Positions 20,880 through 32,942 are shown, numbered from the stretch's first letter. The stretch: 64,000 nt of DNA from Bolinopsis microptera (GCF_026151205.1 NC_087079.1:10282635-10346634), one strand, 5' to 3'. A program made the numbers and translations. The notes: generated by a model from the sequence alone, not told the origin.

Positions 20880-22100
20880 AACCAGTTCTGTACGAGCTGT
20901 TTAGCTAGATGGCGTTTACTAGTGAGATAAGGGTATTATATTCAGTTAATATTTACTTTTAATTATACAAAGCAAATAATAAATTAGGGTATTATATTCA
21001 GTATTAATTCGGATATCATCTCTATGTAATCAAGACCGACCTAGTTTAAATAAATCCTAGCCACAATTATATTCGCTTTATTGTTTAAATACACGTGCAC
21101 AGTAAAATGATCAGAGTTCATTTGGATATCGTCTGTTTAAATCACGAACTGATCCCTACAATAGGTGCTGTCCACTAATCACCACCTAATGTACACGTGA
21201 CTAGTCACTAGGTTGGTACTTGTAATATGGAGCACTTAAAAGGATCCACAAAATATGGTCACTTGATGGGGATACAGCTTTTTTAACGGACACTATCGCA
21301 GAGGTCTTGCCTTGTTGCTTCAAATATGCTGTTTAGTATTCCATAAAAAATCAGACGTGTTGATAGTTGCCATGACTACTGCGGTAAAAGTGATTTTTGT
21401 TATATTAGCATGTATTAGTAATTGCTACGATATAATTTGTCGTTGAAAAATGTATTGAAGGCTACCATTACAGGCTACAGCAGAACGGTGTTTAAAAGCA
21501 TACTGTATATTTTGAAAAAATTAGAAAAATTAAACCCAAGCTGTCCAATTTTAACATACTGCATTCAAGGAGCCAGCATAACACAGAATACCATAATTAC
21601 CACTATAATGTTCGTTAATGACCCCGACTTGACGACGGCAGCTTTCTCACTATTGTTAACTTTAACACTTAACTTTACTGAGACATTGTTAAACTTGCTT
21701 CAGGTGGAGGAAATTGGATTATAAATCAGATGATTATAAATTCATATCCTGAACTTCATGATACAATGCATGCTCCACAGTAAGGACGAAGGGTGTATAA
21801 CCTTTCAGTACCTTGAGTGTGCATTTAATTAAAGTAAAGTCGCTCTATATAGCAGGCCAGAGGTAACCTGTCTCTACTATATGTAGATTATCTGGTAGGG
21901 TTAATATAGCCTTTTGGAACTTATAACTGTCAAGAACTAATAACTGTCAAGAGCAACCTTATCTTTGCGTCAGTTTTGTAATTCAGCTCTGTAATTCATC
22001 TGCCTAATTTTCATGCAGAATATCGACTACGTGGGCCAAGCTTGATGGATTCTGTAAATGTTTAATTGATTCGGTAATTGATTCATTTCCGTTATGGACA
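20880..22100. other. Stretch with no recognised gene
   Basis: AT-rich. A 100-codon frame at 21422-21724 (+) has a mixed hydrophobic character (SILYILKKLEKLNP, then TTAAFSLLLTLTLNFT) but no recognised motif and no visible splice support. Confidence 0.4.
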
Positions 22101-22104
22101 GAGA

Positions 22105-22520
22105 ATGATTGATCAAATTTATAATTTAGTATGTTTTGTTGTAAAAATGGCTTTAAAATGTTTTTCGGTGATCGCACTATCGCAGGTTAAGATTTACTAT
22201 ATAGTCATAGTTGAAAGCATTTCTGCGTTAAGAACCTTTTTTGATCGGATCGATTTTTATGTGAATTTTGATTGGCTGACCTCAATGATAATATCTAAAA
22301 AACCGCTTATGATTGATAAAATGTATTTAGTATTTTTTGTTGTAAAAACGGCTTTAAAACTTTTTTCAGTGATCGCACTATCGCAGGTTAAAATTTATTA
22401 TAGTCATAGTTGAAAGCATTTCTGCGCTAGGATCCTTTTTTTACCATAGAATCGATCGAATCGATTTTTATGTGGATTTTGATTGGCTGACCTCAATGAT
22501 AATATCTAAAAAACCGCTTA
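22105..22520. repeat. Tandem duplication of a ~205-bp unit
   Basis: Two copies start at ATGATTGAT (22105 and 22310). They share GTGATCGCACTATCGCAGG, a TAGTCATAGTTGAAAGCATT segment and TTGATTGGCTGACCTCAATG, and end at AAAAAACCGCTTA. The copies differ by several substitutions and an insertion of about 10 bases. The 111-codon frame at 22078-22413 is a by-product of the duplication. Confidence 0.88.
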
Positions 22521-22524
22521 TTTT

Positions 22525-25020
22525 AAATCGGCGCACTTTCATTAGCCACAAATAAAAGTAAGTTACTTATTTAAAGCATACGTCTGCTCCAAAATGAGCA
22601 TATATAATCGTAATTATTTTTTAACATACTACAGTTATTTTATGCCTGGTCTGTGGTCTCCACTCTCCATACAATTCTTAGCTAAACCATCAGACTTATT
22701 CCCAAAAGAATACTAGAGTTCGTTTAATAAGTTAGAAAGGTCGAGAGTATCCAGCGCCACAGAAGATTTAAACCGTCACGTTCAAAAGCCCGCTATCTGT
22801 TTGACTATCACTCAATAATAGGTCCTGAAATTCCAGTAATCTGTACACTGTAGCACTGAACTCTGGTCACAACCAGCACCCTGACAGGCTGACATACAAC
22901 TATAGTAAACACAGCCTAATATCGTGGTGCTTAAATATAATGGTTTAAGTTACAAAGCACTGAACTCCCTACAATTTCATTGGCTTATTTACTAAGATCG
23001 TTCAATGAAACTAATCAAATCTGGCTCCTCGCAGGTTCATAGAAACTTCATTCATTATAACTTCAATCTTAATGAGCTCTGAACTTTGCACAAAAATCCT
23101 TTAAGTACGAGATGAGATCATGACAGACCATCATTTGCCACGCGTTTTTAGCAATTCCACGCGTTTCTCCGCTACCCATAGCTTGTAATACTGCGACTCA
23201 GAGAGCATGGATTAGCCTGTTCAATGCCTTATTTTAGTTTAGTGAAAATGACAGTCGACTGCACTAATTTGACTATCATGGTAACTGACAAAGTCACTGG
23301 GTGGGCCGCGGGATTTGGCGGCCACCCAACAAGGCACATACTTTGGGCTGGGTGGTTGTTATTAGTTTATTACTTTTCATTTGTCACTTGTTATCACACT
23401 CTTCAGCGGTTTACGTCTAATTTCAAGTCTAGGAATATGAGTACGTTGATAACTTGGTGTGTGTTACAAGCGGTAATTAGTTATTCACGGGTCGGTATCT
23501 TTCACTTGAATGTGTTAACAGCTTCCCCGATTTTACGCATTATTCGAATTTTTTCATTGAATTTGCGTCCCGGATTTTCGTAATCTCGTTGGCAAAACAT
23601 TAAAGTATTTATTCCATAAGTTGTTTAGACTGCAAGCTTTGCTGTATTTAGAGCATCTAGGACATCAGTTGTAACCGTTTATCGTGTTGATCATTATCCT
23701 AATTGTTGTAATTTATTATCAATACTTTCAAGTCAAGCACGTGATAAATCACTGAACTTGATTCTAAGATTTTCAGCTCATTGTCCATGCAAAGGGGAAC
23801 GATGACAAATAACCACATTTAAACAGCTCACTATGAGCGATAACCACAGCTGCTTCTCTGTTATTAATAGCGTCACAATTTATAATCGGACTGCATATTT
23901 TCTGTGATTTTATTGTTGCCAAACATATTCTGCTTAATCAGTCGAAACAGAGTACATCTTTTTAGTCTCTAGTTCAAATAATTGCCGGGGCTGAAAGATC
24001 AGAGTTTTATGATTTATGATCGGTCGACGATTTTACGATGATCATTCAATTTGTCGCGGTCCCAAACCTCCAAAATATGACCTACCTCGCAAGTCTCAAG
24101 AGAACGGCAAAATTGCTCCAACTATAATAAATTCTGTAGAGTCAGACGGATACTAATGATTTTTGAAATGTCAAGTCACTAGTAAAACTAGTAATTAAAG
24201 TACGGAACCATTATTAAAAGAAAATGTATCATTTCTTTCAATGAGGGTTCCAGGTCGTTGGTGAGACTATAATCTGAAAACTTTACCCAAACTTGCTAAA
24301 TTATAGAGAGTATTTGGCACTGTATATTGTTTAGTGTTATAGTGGCCTCATGTAACCTCATTTATCTTTTGACATAAGCTCATCTAATACTGGCCAAAAA
24401 TACGTTTTTATGCTTCATCAGTTTCGTAGATCTTACTTGAAGATATTCTCATCACTGTCACCACATCGGCACTAGAAAGGAAAGTGCCCGCTAATAATAC
24501 CAAGAGGTGCTGGAACCAGGTGCTGATGCGCTGGTATTTCTAAATTGTCATTTAGCACTTATAATGACGATAGCGCTGTATCATGATGCCCGATATTGAT
24601 AGGAACGTGACTCTTCTCGTAAAATTAGTTATAATACAAATTGTAAAGTTACATCAATTTGGGGTTGCTGTTTTGTCTTTGACTTCTGCACTTGAGTTCT
24701 TTTACTGAACATTTTGACTCGTAATTTTATAACTTTTTCTAACCTATTTTCATTGTATTTTACTGTGTATGATCCAAATGACCCACCCACCCAAATGTTG
24801 GACAAGGTAAACGTGGGAACTGCTGTTTTTTCTTTTTCATATTAGTATCACCTTTTTCACCTTCCCTCACACAAATGCAGCTGGACTGTGAAAACATTGT
24901 ACGAGCTCATTTTAATTGATTTAGCTGACCAAATAAACCAACTGATCCATGTCAAAACAAATGGGTTCGGCCGCTTGATATCTTTTGTCGCATAATGCAT
25001 ATACAGGATTAATAACAGAG
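22525..25020. other. Gene-poor stretch
   Basis: No gene was recognised. A 119-codon frame at 23224-23583 (+) contains a hydrophobic segment (ILWAGWLLLVYYFSFVTCYH), but the codons before it look non-coding and no homologue comes to mind. Confidence 0.4.
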
Positions 25021-25024
25021 ATAC

Positions 25025-25395
25025 CCGGGCTTTTGTACTGGAACGGTGGGCCGTGGGAACATATTTATATTTGTCTCACCAGTCACTGTGTAACCCCACG
25101 ATAAGCAGCGATCTTTGGTACTTGTCACCTCTTCAAACCCTCGATGATTCAAATATTTCTGATAAAGATCTACTACGTGTATTGAATCTAATATTCCTAT
25201 TGTCTTAATGTAGCGTGAAATATTTGATTCTTTTATTGAATATAATCCAACCAAATTTGATGACAATATCAAAATGCATATAAGAGATCTTGAATCTTTT
25301 GATATTTGATTAGAATATTTCTCAGGAGAAGATTTTGCATTGGATCTAAAGTATCCATTCTTAACAGTACCTCTTGCACGATTACAAAAGATCAT
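25025..25395 (-). CDS. Hypothetical first exon, possible type II membrane protein
   Basis: An ATG-initiated open frame on the minus strand runs 123 codons to a candidate donor (CCCGG/GTATCT at 25025). It encodes a basic N-terminus, one hydrophobic segment (SLICILILSSNLVGLYSI, residues about 37-54) and a polar remainder ending VPVQKPG. This layout fits the cytosolic tail, membrane anchor and stem of Golgi enzymes, but no catalytic motif is visible and following exons were not found. It may be a chance frame. Confidence 0.25.
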
Positions 25396-25612
25396 AAGAA
25401 TTCGATTATTAGTAACTTATTAGTACAAAGCGCCGCGAAAAACTGACTACTCCTAATTTTCAAAGGAATTGGAACGCAGTATGTGGATCTGTTTAAACCC
25501 ATCGCAGTTTGCAGTAAATAGTTTTGTTTTCGCACCAGTTTTTAACTTCGTTAGTGTAGTTAGAACTAAATCAGTGTAGTTGCCTGCAATTATTGTACTC
25601 TGACTGTATACA

Positions 25613-26440
25613 ATGGATTTCTCGGTTAACTTACTTCACACCATGGAAAAGGATATGAAGTTTGGGATTCTACAAGTGTTGAAGGCTGCTAACGTGTCTT
25701 CCACGATGGAACTCGATAAAAGCATTCTGATGAAGGTGGACAAGGACCCGCTTATAATATTTGTTAACAGTCTAGTGAATTTAGTTGAAAAGAATTTGGA
25801 ACTATGCAAATTAGCCGCGAATAAAATAGATCAAATGAAATCAGAACTGATTGAGAATCAGAAAGAGCTCCTGAAAAAACAGCAGGATCAGATTGATTCA
25901 GTGCAGAAAACAGTTAAAACTGAAATCAAAAGCTGGGCGGATGTTGTAAAGAAGAACATAAATCAGACCAAACTGTTGACAACAAAAACAGTCAAGGAAG
26001 CCGTCAGAGCGGTTAACAATGAGGAAGAAAGATCCAGAAACTTCATAATCTATGGCTTGGAAGAAAGCGCAGAAGAAGAAGAGGAAGATTTACCAGCGAT
26101 TGTTTGCGGAGTATACGACAGGACTGGGTTTTCTTGTCCTGCAGGCACCACAGATATTTACAGACTAGGAAAAAAGACACCCGACAAAACGCGTCCTATC
26201 AAGGTTGAGATGGAAACACTGGGAGATGTGCAGTTCATGCTGAAGAATGCCTACAAACTGAGAGCAGATGAGCATTTCAAATTAGTTTATTTAGCCCCGG
26301 ACCGGACAAAAGAAGAAAGAAAAGCACATGGTAAACTTATCAGTGAGATGAAAGAACTGATCAAACGGGACTCAAGCAAGCACTACTTCATTCGTGATAA
26401 TAAAGTGAAGTCTGTTGATAAGACCTTATCTACAGGCTGA
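25613..26440 (+). CDS. Solitary LINE ORF1-like protein (coiled coil + RRM-like)
   Basis: A complete 275-codon frame from ATG to TGA. Residues about 60-125 are charged and coiled-coil-like (KIDQMKSELIENQKELLKKQ), with a KSWADVVKK motif. Residues about 140-250 read RNFIIYGLEES, then DIYRLGKK, TRPIKVEMETL and LAPDRTKEERKAHGKL, the order seen in the RNA-binding ORF1 proteins that accompany reverse transcriptases in many invertebrate LINEs. No reverse transcriptase follows: 26441-28400 has no RT motif on either strand. The copy is therefore an ORF1-only element, comparable in design to half-LINEs, or a host gene derived from one. The intact frame, with no stops, argues for youth or selection. Confidence 0.75.
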   Translation: MDFSVNLLHTMEKDMKFGILQVLKAANVSSTMELDKSILMKVDKDPLIIFVNSLVNLVEKNLELCKLAANKIDQMKSELIENQKELLKKQQDQIDSVQKTVKTEIKSWADVVKKNINQTKLLTTKTVKEAVRAVNNEEERSRNFIIYGLEESAEEEEEDLPAIVCGVYDRTGFSCPAGTTDIYRLGKKTPDKTRPIKVEMETLGDVQFMLKNAYKLRADEHFKLVYLAPDRTKEERKAHGKLISEMKELIKRDSSKHYFIRDNKVKSVDKTLSTG

Positions 26441-27152
26441 ATATGTTTTGTGTATTAAAAGTGTGTTTGGTTAATGATCAACCAGCATTTTTAATTCGAT
26501 GCCAGATGTAGATATCTGCAGCTCATAATAAGTTTTCATATTATAGTACTAGTCTTGTCAACAAACTGAACAGCAAGGTCCTTTCATGACAAGTGAATTT
26601 TATTCTTTGTTATTGTAATATTATTATATATTATGACTGCTATACAATTTTTTTACTGACTGAAGTAAATTGTCAGTCAAACCCAAAAATAAAAGCGTCA
26701 TTTTGTTCACAGCCGCACTGGCCCCTGATATCTAGAGCAATTTTACTGGGTGCTCCATTCGTGTGCTCCTATCCTGCGACAAAGATGTAATAATGCCAAT
26801 GAATATATTAGAGCAATTTTCATTCTCATGCCAATTAATTGCATAAAGGTTAGAACAATCATACAGAGTATTATTGTCGAAGGATCTTTGTCGCATGATA
26901 GATCATACAAATTGCAGACGAATACAAAGTGCTTTTTCATGCTAATTTGATTAAGAATTGAACAAGAAAAGCAATATCAGCAAAGGTTGCGTTTGCACTA
27001 ATCCCGACAATACGTATCACACATACGAATTTTGAGATGTGATCTAACTTAATCATTGTCACAATGATTCATTGTGGTGTTATTTTGTCGGAGAATGAAT
27101 TCCTTTTCCTATTCATATGATGTTCCTGATTTGATGGTAAAAATGAACTGTT

Positions 27153-27181
27153 CATATCGGGGGGGGGGGGGGGGGCATACC
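27153..27181. repeat. 17-G tract between CATATC and CATACC
   Basis: A run of 17 G (27159-27175) is flanked by CATATC on the left and CATACC on the right, a five-of-six direct repeat. This may be the homopolymer end of the poly-G element type, or chance. Confidence 0.4.
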
Positions 27182-27855
27182 AGTCCTATTGTCGACTATA
27201 TAAGCAGTGAAATGAGGTTCAGATAGCTACATGTGTGATCGCTACCTGGTAAATATCTGTAAATACCTGTAATTTGATGACACCTGATACGTGCGAATAA
27301 AGGAGGAACCTTCTAGCTTTAACACGATTCGTTATGACCTTTACTTTGACAACGTAGTTAACAATGTTCCGATAATTTTCCGGTGGTAAGCGTAATTACA
27401 AATTAGGGTATTTAATATTCATGCCACTTAATGTTAACTTACAGCTCCAACGGTAATGTAACTTGCTAAGCTAGTAACGACTGCTATAAGGATAAAAGGT
27501 TAACTAAGTTTGATTATTTTCGTGTGCTTATTTCATCAAGTGGTAAGGTACTAAATCGAAAGTGAAAGTAATTTGAGTTCCTTGGCTCGTCACAACTCAC
27601 GTCACCATTTCTTTACCTACTCGAGATTTCTGTTCTGTAAACCTTACTTACGGTCTTGGTGTCTTGTGAATTCACACATTCTAACAGCTAACTCAATAAA
27701 GTGCATGCTTCAAAATATCTAAAAGGGTCGCGTCGCGATCCTTAGTCCTCAAGAATAGCTAATAAGCTTCCCATTTATTTTAGCAGATCATGTTTCTGAA
27801 AAACCAATGTAAATGGTGAATATAATGTATATCCATCATCTAGTTCTCAGTTTTG

Positions 27856-27996
27856 ACAATTTAGTCTCGAATATTCGTGTAGCAGGATATTGTTAATTTT
27901 TGCACGTGGACGATTAACTCTGATATTTTAAAATTTATTGCACCACGTGCAAGAATTAACAATATCCTGCTATACGAATATACGAGACTAAATTGA
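27856..27996. mobile_element. ~140-bp hairpin miniature element
   Basis: A left arm beginning CAATTTAGTCTCG and a right arm ending CGTATATTCGTA...TAAATTG (inverse) pair over about 53 bases, sharing TAGCAGGATATTGTTAATT and GCACGTGG near the loop. Arms differ at a few positions. The loop is about 30 bases. No coding capacity and no clear target duplication. Confidence 0.75.
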
Positions 27997-28426
27997 TATA
28001 TATCCAATCTTTCTGTGCTATTGCTGGGTTCCGAAACTTTTATTGGTTCCTTTCCCGGCTTACATGTCCAGGGTTTGAGCTTCTATTTTGTTGATACAAT
28101 TGTTTAACTGGTATTTATTTGTATACGATGCCGTATGTCATTAAACAGATGATACTGGTATAGCATAAGTATTGAGTTACGCAGGATCAGTTTTTAACCT
28201 TAGATTGCCAAGATGTCAAGTAGATTCTTGATTATGCTCGAATTTGTAATGAGTACTAATATAAGCACTCATAAGTAATATAAGCACTCATGAGTACTAA
28301 TATAAGCACTCATTAGTAAGGGCATTGTAAGGGTTCATGTTTTTTTAATAATACTATCCGATACAAAATTATATGTTATCTGCAAGAGTATAATATCATA
28401 CTGTAACTGTAAGCAGGTGAGATTGG

Positions 28427-30074
28427 ATGGCTGATCCATTTGATATCAAGGAAAATGTCTGTTTCAACGAGACGGAAGTGTGCTCTTTTCGTATCATTAA
28501 CGTGAGTAGTAAAAACTGCTGAATTTGTATTTCAGATTAGGATGGTAAAAAATCACAAGCTCCTTAGCACTTTATTGTACAAGCAGAAAAAGCAGTGCTC
28601 CTGATTTCCTAACACAGTACATATATCTCATTACAGGGTTCGATACTAACGGTGATCGGTATTCTTGGTTTCTCAATGTCCAGCACAGTGCTCTATCTCT
28701 TAGTTTTCAATGTCATAAGACTTCCAGGCAATAAGGTAAGTCTGTTACAAATTACATTCTTTTCACGAATTTGTTAGATTTTTCTTAAATCTGGTATAAA
28801 TTTGTATTATTATAACTCTGACCTGTCCCTGTTTCAGAACATATTTATAATAAACGTGTCCATGTTTGATGCGATGTTAGCTATAATTGGTACAATCAGA
28901 GGATTGGGTATCATATCTAAATCAGTTCTTGGAGTCGGAGATGACTTGGAGGCCTCGTCCTGGTGTCGCATCTTCACTATCATAGCTGCGCCGTTATGGT
29001 GAGTCATTAACTTTTGGTACGTTCCATCAGAAAATCTTAAAACCATTAATGTTTCTCAAGCTTAAGAGAAGCGTGAACTGAAGCTATTCTAAAGAAATTT
29101 GAGTTCACTTCAATGAGGATAGTTTATAAAGAGAATCATGATGACGTTTACAACCAGTAACACATAATTGAAATGTATTCAACAATATTTATAGGGAAAG
29201 TTTAATAATCTCGCTTCTCCCGCTCACTCTGGACCGCTTTGTGGCGATAGTCTTCCCCACAAGATACAAGAGGTTAATGACAGATCGATCAAGCCTTGCT
29301 CTGGTTGTTGCTTCCTGGGTGCCACTGATCATTTTAAATCTTCACGATATCCTTTCCTTCAGATTAGGAAAATTACAGGTAAGTTACTGTTATTGTTAAT
29401 CTCAGAATACCTTGTCACATGATAGACCTTTGACAGTTGTTTTTGTCTTACAGCACTAAATCAAAACTTAATAAACCACATCAATCATGATTATAACCAT
29501 CACGATCGTTCTACCTAAAAGTCGCAAGTCGGAGTCAAAAGACACAATCTATATTTCAATAATTAATAATTAAATTAATGATAAAGATAAAAATAAAGAA
29601 TTAAATTAATAATTAAATAAATGCCATCTCATATTTCAGATTGACTATTTCCACCCCTACAACCGCTGCGCGTACTACAACCCCTGGAAACAACAGCAAT
29701 CCCTCTTTCTGGGCCTGCCCTTCCTTCTTATCTTAGTGATGTATATCATCATGGTAACTGTTATCATCAAGAACAAAATCAAAGCTACCAAACTAATCCT
29801 CACCACCTCTGTCATCATTGTAACTAGTCTCCTTACCACCCAACCCTTCTTGTTGATGTCAAGTTTTGGAGTTCAGATGTCGTATGAAACTTCTCAGATA
29901 CTCACTGTAACTTGTTATTATTTGAATGGTATTGTCAATCCAATAATTTACTTGTGCTGTAATACGAGAGTTCAGAAACAGTTTGTTGCTAAAGCTTCAA
30001 GGCACAGATCAGAGGAGTCCAGTGGCAATGTTATGAGCTTCAGTTTGTCTTTTAAAAACAAGACAAACAGTTGA
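28427..30074 (+). CDS. Rhodopsin-class G-protein-coupled receptor
   Basis: Five exons (28427-28501, 28637-28735, 28838-28998, 29195-29378, 29640-30074) have consensus splice borders and join in frame to 317 residues. The N-terminus has an N-glycosylation site (FNET) and no signal peptide. TM1 carries GSILTVIGILGF and TM2 IINVSMFDAML. A cysteine (SSWCRIF) precedes TM3 and its partner is in loop 2 (NRCAYYN). TM3 ends LDRFVAIVFP, a DRF variant of DRY. TM4 has ASWVP, TM6 lacks a clear CWxP (TSLLTTQPF), and TM7 ends in the canonical NPIIY. The tail is short, S/K rich and has no clear palmitoylation site. It should sit in the plasma membrane and signal through heterotrimeric G proteins. No retinal-binding lysine is visible in TM7, so an opsin is unlikely. 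Ligand unknown. Confidence 0.9.
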
Positions 30075-30445
30075 ATTGAGTTGTTACAATAGAATTGTCA
30101 CTTATAAGTTAGGTCGTATTGTTCTATCATTTTTATTAGGTTCTAAATTCTTTGCTTCTTGGATCGCATCAGTTGTGGGCACGTTTTAATTCTAGCTCAT
30201 TTCGAGATCGAATGTCAAATGATTATTATATTCGTACGCTAGCAGAAGAGTTATTCCATGCCATGGTTAAGTTAGTTCCGTTATCTATGAATCATTGTCA
30301 TATTCTGTTGATTTCAATATCTATTATCTAAGATATGAATTTCAATACGCTATAATTTATATATAATGAAATGCATGGTTAAAGGGAAAAAAATAGTTTG
30401 TTAAATAAATAATTCTCTCCGCCTCGTAAAGAATAACAAACTTAC

Positions 30446-31496
30446 CGTTCTCATCAAACTTCTTGTTAACAAAGTCTACTTTGACGGAGGCCGGAACAGT
30501 AAACATACCAATGTCCGTGACCATGGCTTTTAAAGGTGTTTGTACTCTTAGTCCACCTCCAGAGCCCATACTGTACGTGACTAACCCTATCATTAGAATT
30601 AGTATTAGAATTAATTTAAACTATTTACCAGAGACTGTTATCAGACTGTGCATGTGGGTGATGTACATAATCAAAACCATTTGCGTGGAACACACTGAGA
30701 TTTTAATATTGAATTATATGTTATGCTTTTAACATTACATAACTTCCGCACATACCGATAGGTCTGTGTTTGAACGAAGCAGGTGGAAAGTGATCGAGCA
30801 TGTTGGCCAAAGCAGGCGGTATAGCACAGTTGTATTCTGCTGAACATGCTATGAAACCATCAGCTTGCTCAATTTCCTTTTTCCGGTCCATCATCCATTG
30901 TGGTACAGTACTCTAAATCAGATACCTGTGTTTAGTGGTGGGCTACATTCGTGTGCAGTAAAATTTTAGTTGTAAAAACAGATTATGAATGAAAACTAAG
31001 TCTGTCTTTCATTAAAAACACGAAATTTTCGCTAAAATTGATTACATATTTCGTGGGAAAGGAGTGGTCACGGTAGAGGTATGTATGAGATTTTACCGTA
31101 CCTTGTCTTTTATCATCTGAATAGGTTGTTGTAATAAAGGGAAGTTGAGAACTTTAGGATCCCACATTGACACCTCGTGACCTGCACTCTCCACACGTGA
31201 CTTTATCACTGCTCCAACTCTAGGTACCATTATAATTTATAGGATACTTGTAGCAAACTTACAGTGGGATATGTCAGGTAAGAATTAAATGCTGATTCGA
31301 AAGCTAGATCATGACAAATTCGTAAGAAACAAGAATTTCCCCGGGCCGCGGTTATACCAAACCCTATCGAATTTCTATATTTTCTCTCTCCTAAATCAAG
31401 ATATTCAATAAATGATACTGACCTGTCACCCCAAGATCCATTACCAGTGAAGCTGGGACCAATTCTAGTAGAAGACAAGAACACTATAAATCTCAT
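30446..31496 (-). CDS. NADPH-dependent FMN reductase-like flavoprotein (partial, 4 exons)
   Basis: Four exons on the minus strand (31496-31423, 31219-31102, 30912-30756, 30586-30446) join in frame. They encode a flavodoxin-like fold: MRFIVFLSSTR.GP..TGNGSWGDRV (phosphate-binding loop after strand 1), SAGHEVSMWDPK, QWMMDRKKEIEQADGFIACS, then AEYN.AIPPALANMLDHFP (the xPEYN..xPxxLKN-type FMN signature) and LVTYSMGSGGG. This is the layout of the NADPH-dependent FMN reductase family, cytosolic flavoproteins that reduce FMN or quinones. About 160 residues are visible; the C-terminal exon, expected between 30074 and 30440, was not settled (several AG sites lead to short tails). The gene is convergent with the GPCR. 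Animal members are patchily distributed, so transfer from microbes is a possibility, although introns show it is at home in this genome. Confidence 0.82.
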
Positions 31497-32008
31497 CCTA
31501 GGGAGTGGCGATTAGTGTGGTAGTTTAATTGATTGATTAATCTAATTGAAAATAATTTTTGAAATGTTGTTAAATTAAAATATCGATTGACACAATTCCA
31601 GCAAATCAATATTTCAGTAAATCAATATTTCAAGCTTTAAAATACCATAGTGCAGTGTTATGATCGTAATCTCTTCGATCAATATTTAAGCTCAAACCAA
31701 TATATTCGTAATCAATGAAACAGCATTAATAATAAGGGTTTGATAAATTAATGAATGATTAAACTTAAATAAGTATATATGATAAGCATATGTACATCTG
31801 TAAATATCTTTATACACTTTACAATGTGATAAACTGATTTAATAAAAATATCTGATCTGACCAAACTTGAAATCAACTGAATAAATATTTTAAGCCGAAA
31901 GAAAGTATTACCGTATTAATTAACAGTTCGAACAAACTATGCACTTAAAGTACTAACGTACACACAACACTTGTATCCTGTGAACACTTCAACACATCAC
32001 TATGTAAT

Positions 32009-32942
32009 TTACACAGGAGATTTGTCCAGGGCAGTGTTAAGCCCATGGTACTCGTAGTTGCCCGCAGCAGCCATGTGCGATGTAAACTTGTTACCTCGGC
32101 CGTGGAACTGGTTAGGCATGGTGTGGATTGAGGGAGCTGTTCCTCCGTAGGTGCTGGTAATAAGAGGAAATAGTTAGCATGTTTTATTATAAATACCTTG
32201 AAGTTCTGATAAAAATTTCCGTTTTAAGCCTAGGTCCATGTTTTTAGCTACGTCACTTTCATATAATACGGATCTAGTGCTAACAATTAGTTCTGCCAAC
32301 CTGCTAGAAGTACGGTAGACAGGATGAAGAGGCTTCTCTTCGTAACCTTTTAGAACCGAGGGATCATTAAACCTGTGAAATTGTAACAGTTAATTATTAC
32401 TTTTAATTAGTTAAATGGTTAATTAGTTAATTAGTTAATTAGTTAGTTTCCAGTTAGTTATTCCTTTTAAGTTTTATCTTCAGGTCAAAGACTCTTTATT
32501 AGTTTTAACATGATCTTACAGGCTGCAATTTAAGGATAAAATCTCATTTTAAGCATTTGTATGCTGTTATTATATTATCCTGTCCATGAAGCCATGATAA
32601 ACATGTTGATATTGTTTTAGATGGGCACTGATTACCTTTCAGGAAGTTTGGTCAAAGTCTTGTACACGTCAGACGTTTTTGCCTGAAAAGTAAACTTCAT
32701 GTAGGAATTGATCACAATGATTCTCATTATTTTTGAATGATTTTTCAAAATTCAGGATCAAGTATAGGCTTGGGGTTATTAGGGAGGTGATTTTGGATTC
32801 TACTCGATTGGTCCCTGGTAAAGCTAATTGAAATCGCCTGTTAGATTACAGTATACTTTTTGATTATAAAAAACGATGATTGCATTGGTTAATATTCCGT
32901 AATGCTTGAACTCACATTGTCGGTTTTGGGTGCCTCAGCCAT
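32009..32942 (-). CDS. PIERCE1: Piercer of microtubule wall (PIERCE1/2) homologue
   Basis: Four small exons on the minus strand (32942-32916, 32682-32636, 32372-32301, 32153-32009) have consensus borders and join in frame to 96 residues from ATG to TAA. The core reads RFNDPSVLKGYEEKPLHPVY, then RTSS.TYGGTAPSIHTMP, then GNKFTSHMAAAGNYEYHGLN and ALDKS. This matches the conserved vertebrate PIERCE1/C9orf116 and PIERCE2/C15orf65 pattern (F..P....GY......YRTSN..YG..APT.H.MP...........F...LA.GGM.....LN..L.KS). PIERCE proteins bind inside the doublet microtubules of motile cilia and connect other inner proteins. The short N-terminus is usual for invertebrate members. The 9-codon first exon and three short introns would be missed by ORF scanning. 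PIERCE1 and PIERCE2 cannot be told apart here. Confidence 0.9.

Larger units (their letters stand above)
26441..28420. other. Gene-poor stretch
   Basis: No coding exon recognised. It holds a 17-G tract at 27159, a hairpin element at 27856 and, at about 28250-28316, three near-copies of 'taatataagcactcat'. Confidence 0.45.

Noticed and set aside
22078-22413. 111-codon plus-strand frame.
   Set aside because: It spans a tandem duplication and repeats the same peptide twice with differences that look non-coding; no motif.
23224-23583. 119-codon plus-strand frame with a membrane-like segment.
   Set aside because: No homology recalled, no splice context and unremarkable codon use; kept only as a remark in the gene-poor stretch.
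28834-29046. Minus-strand frame over the GPCR.
   Set aside because: Antisense shadow of GPCR exon 3.
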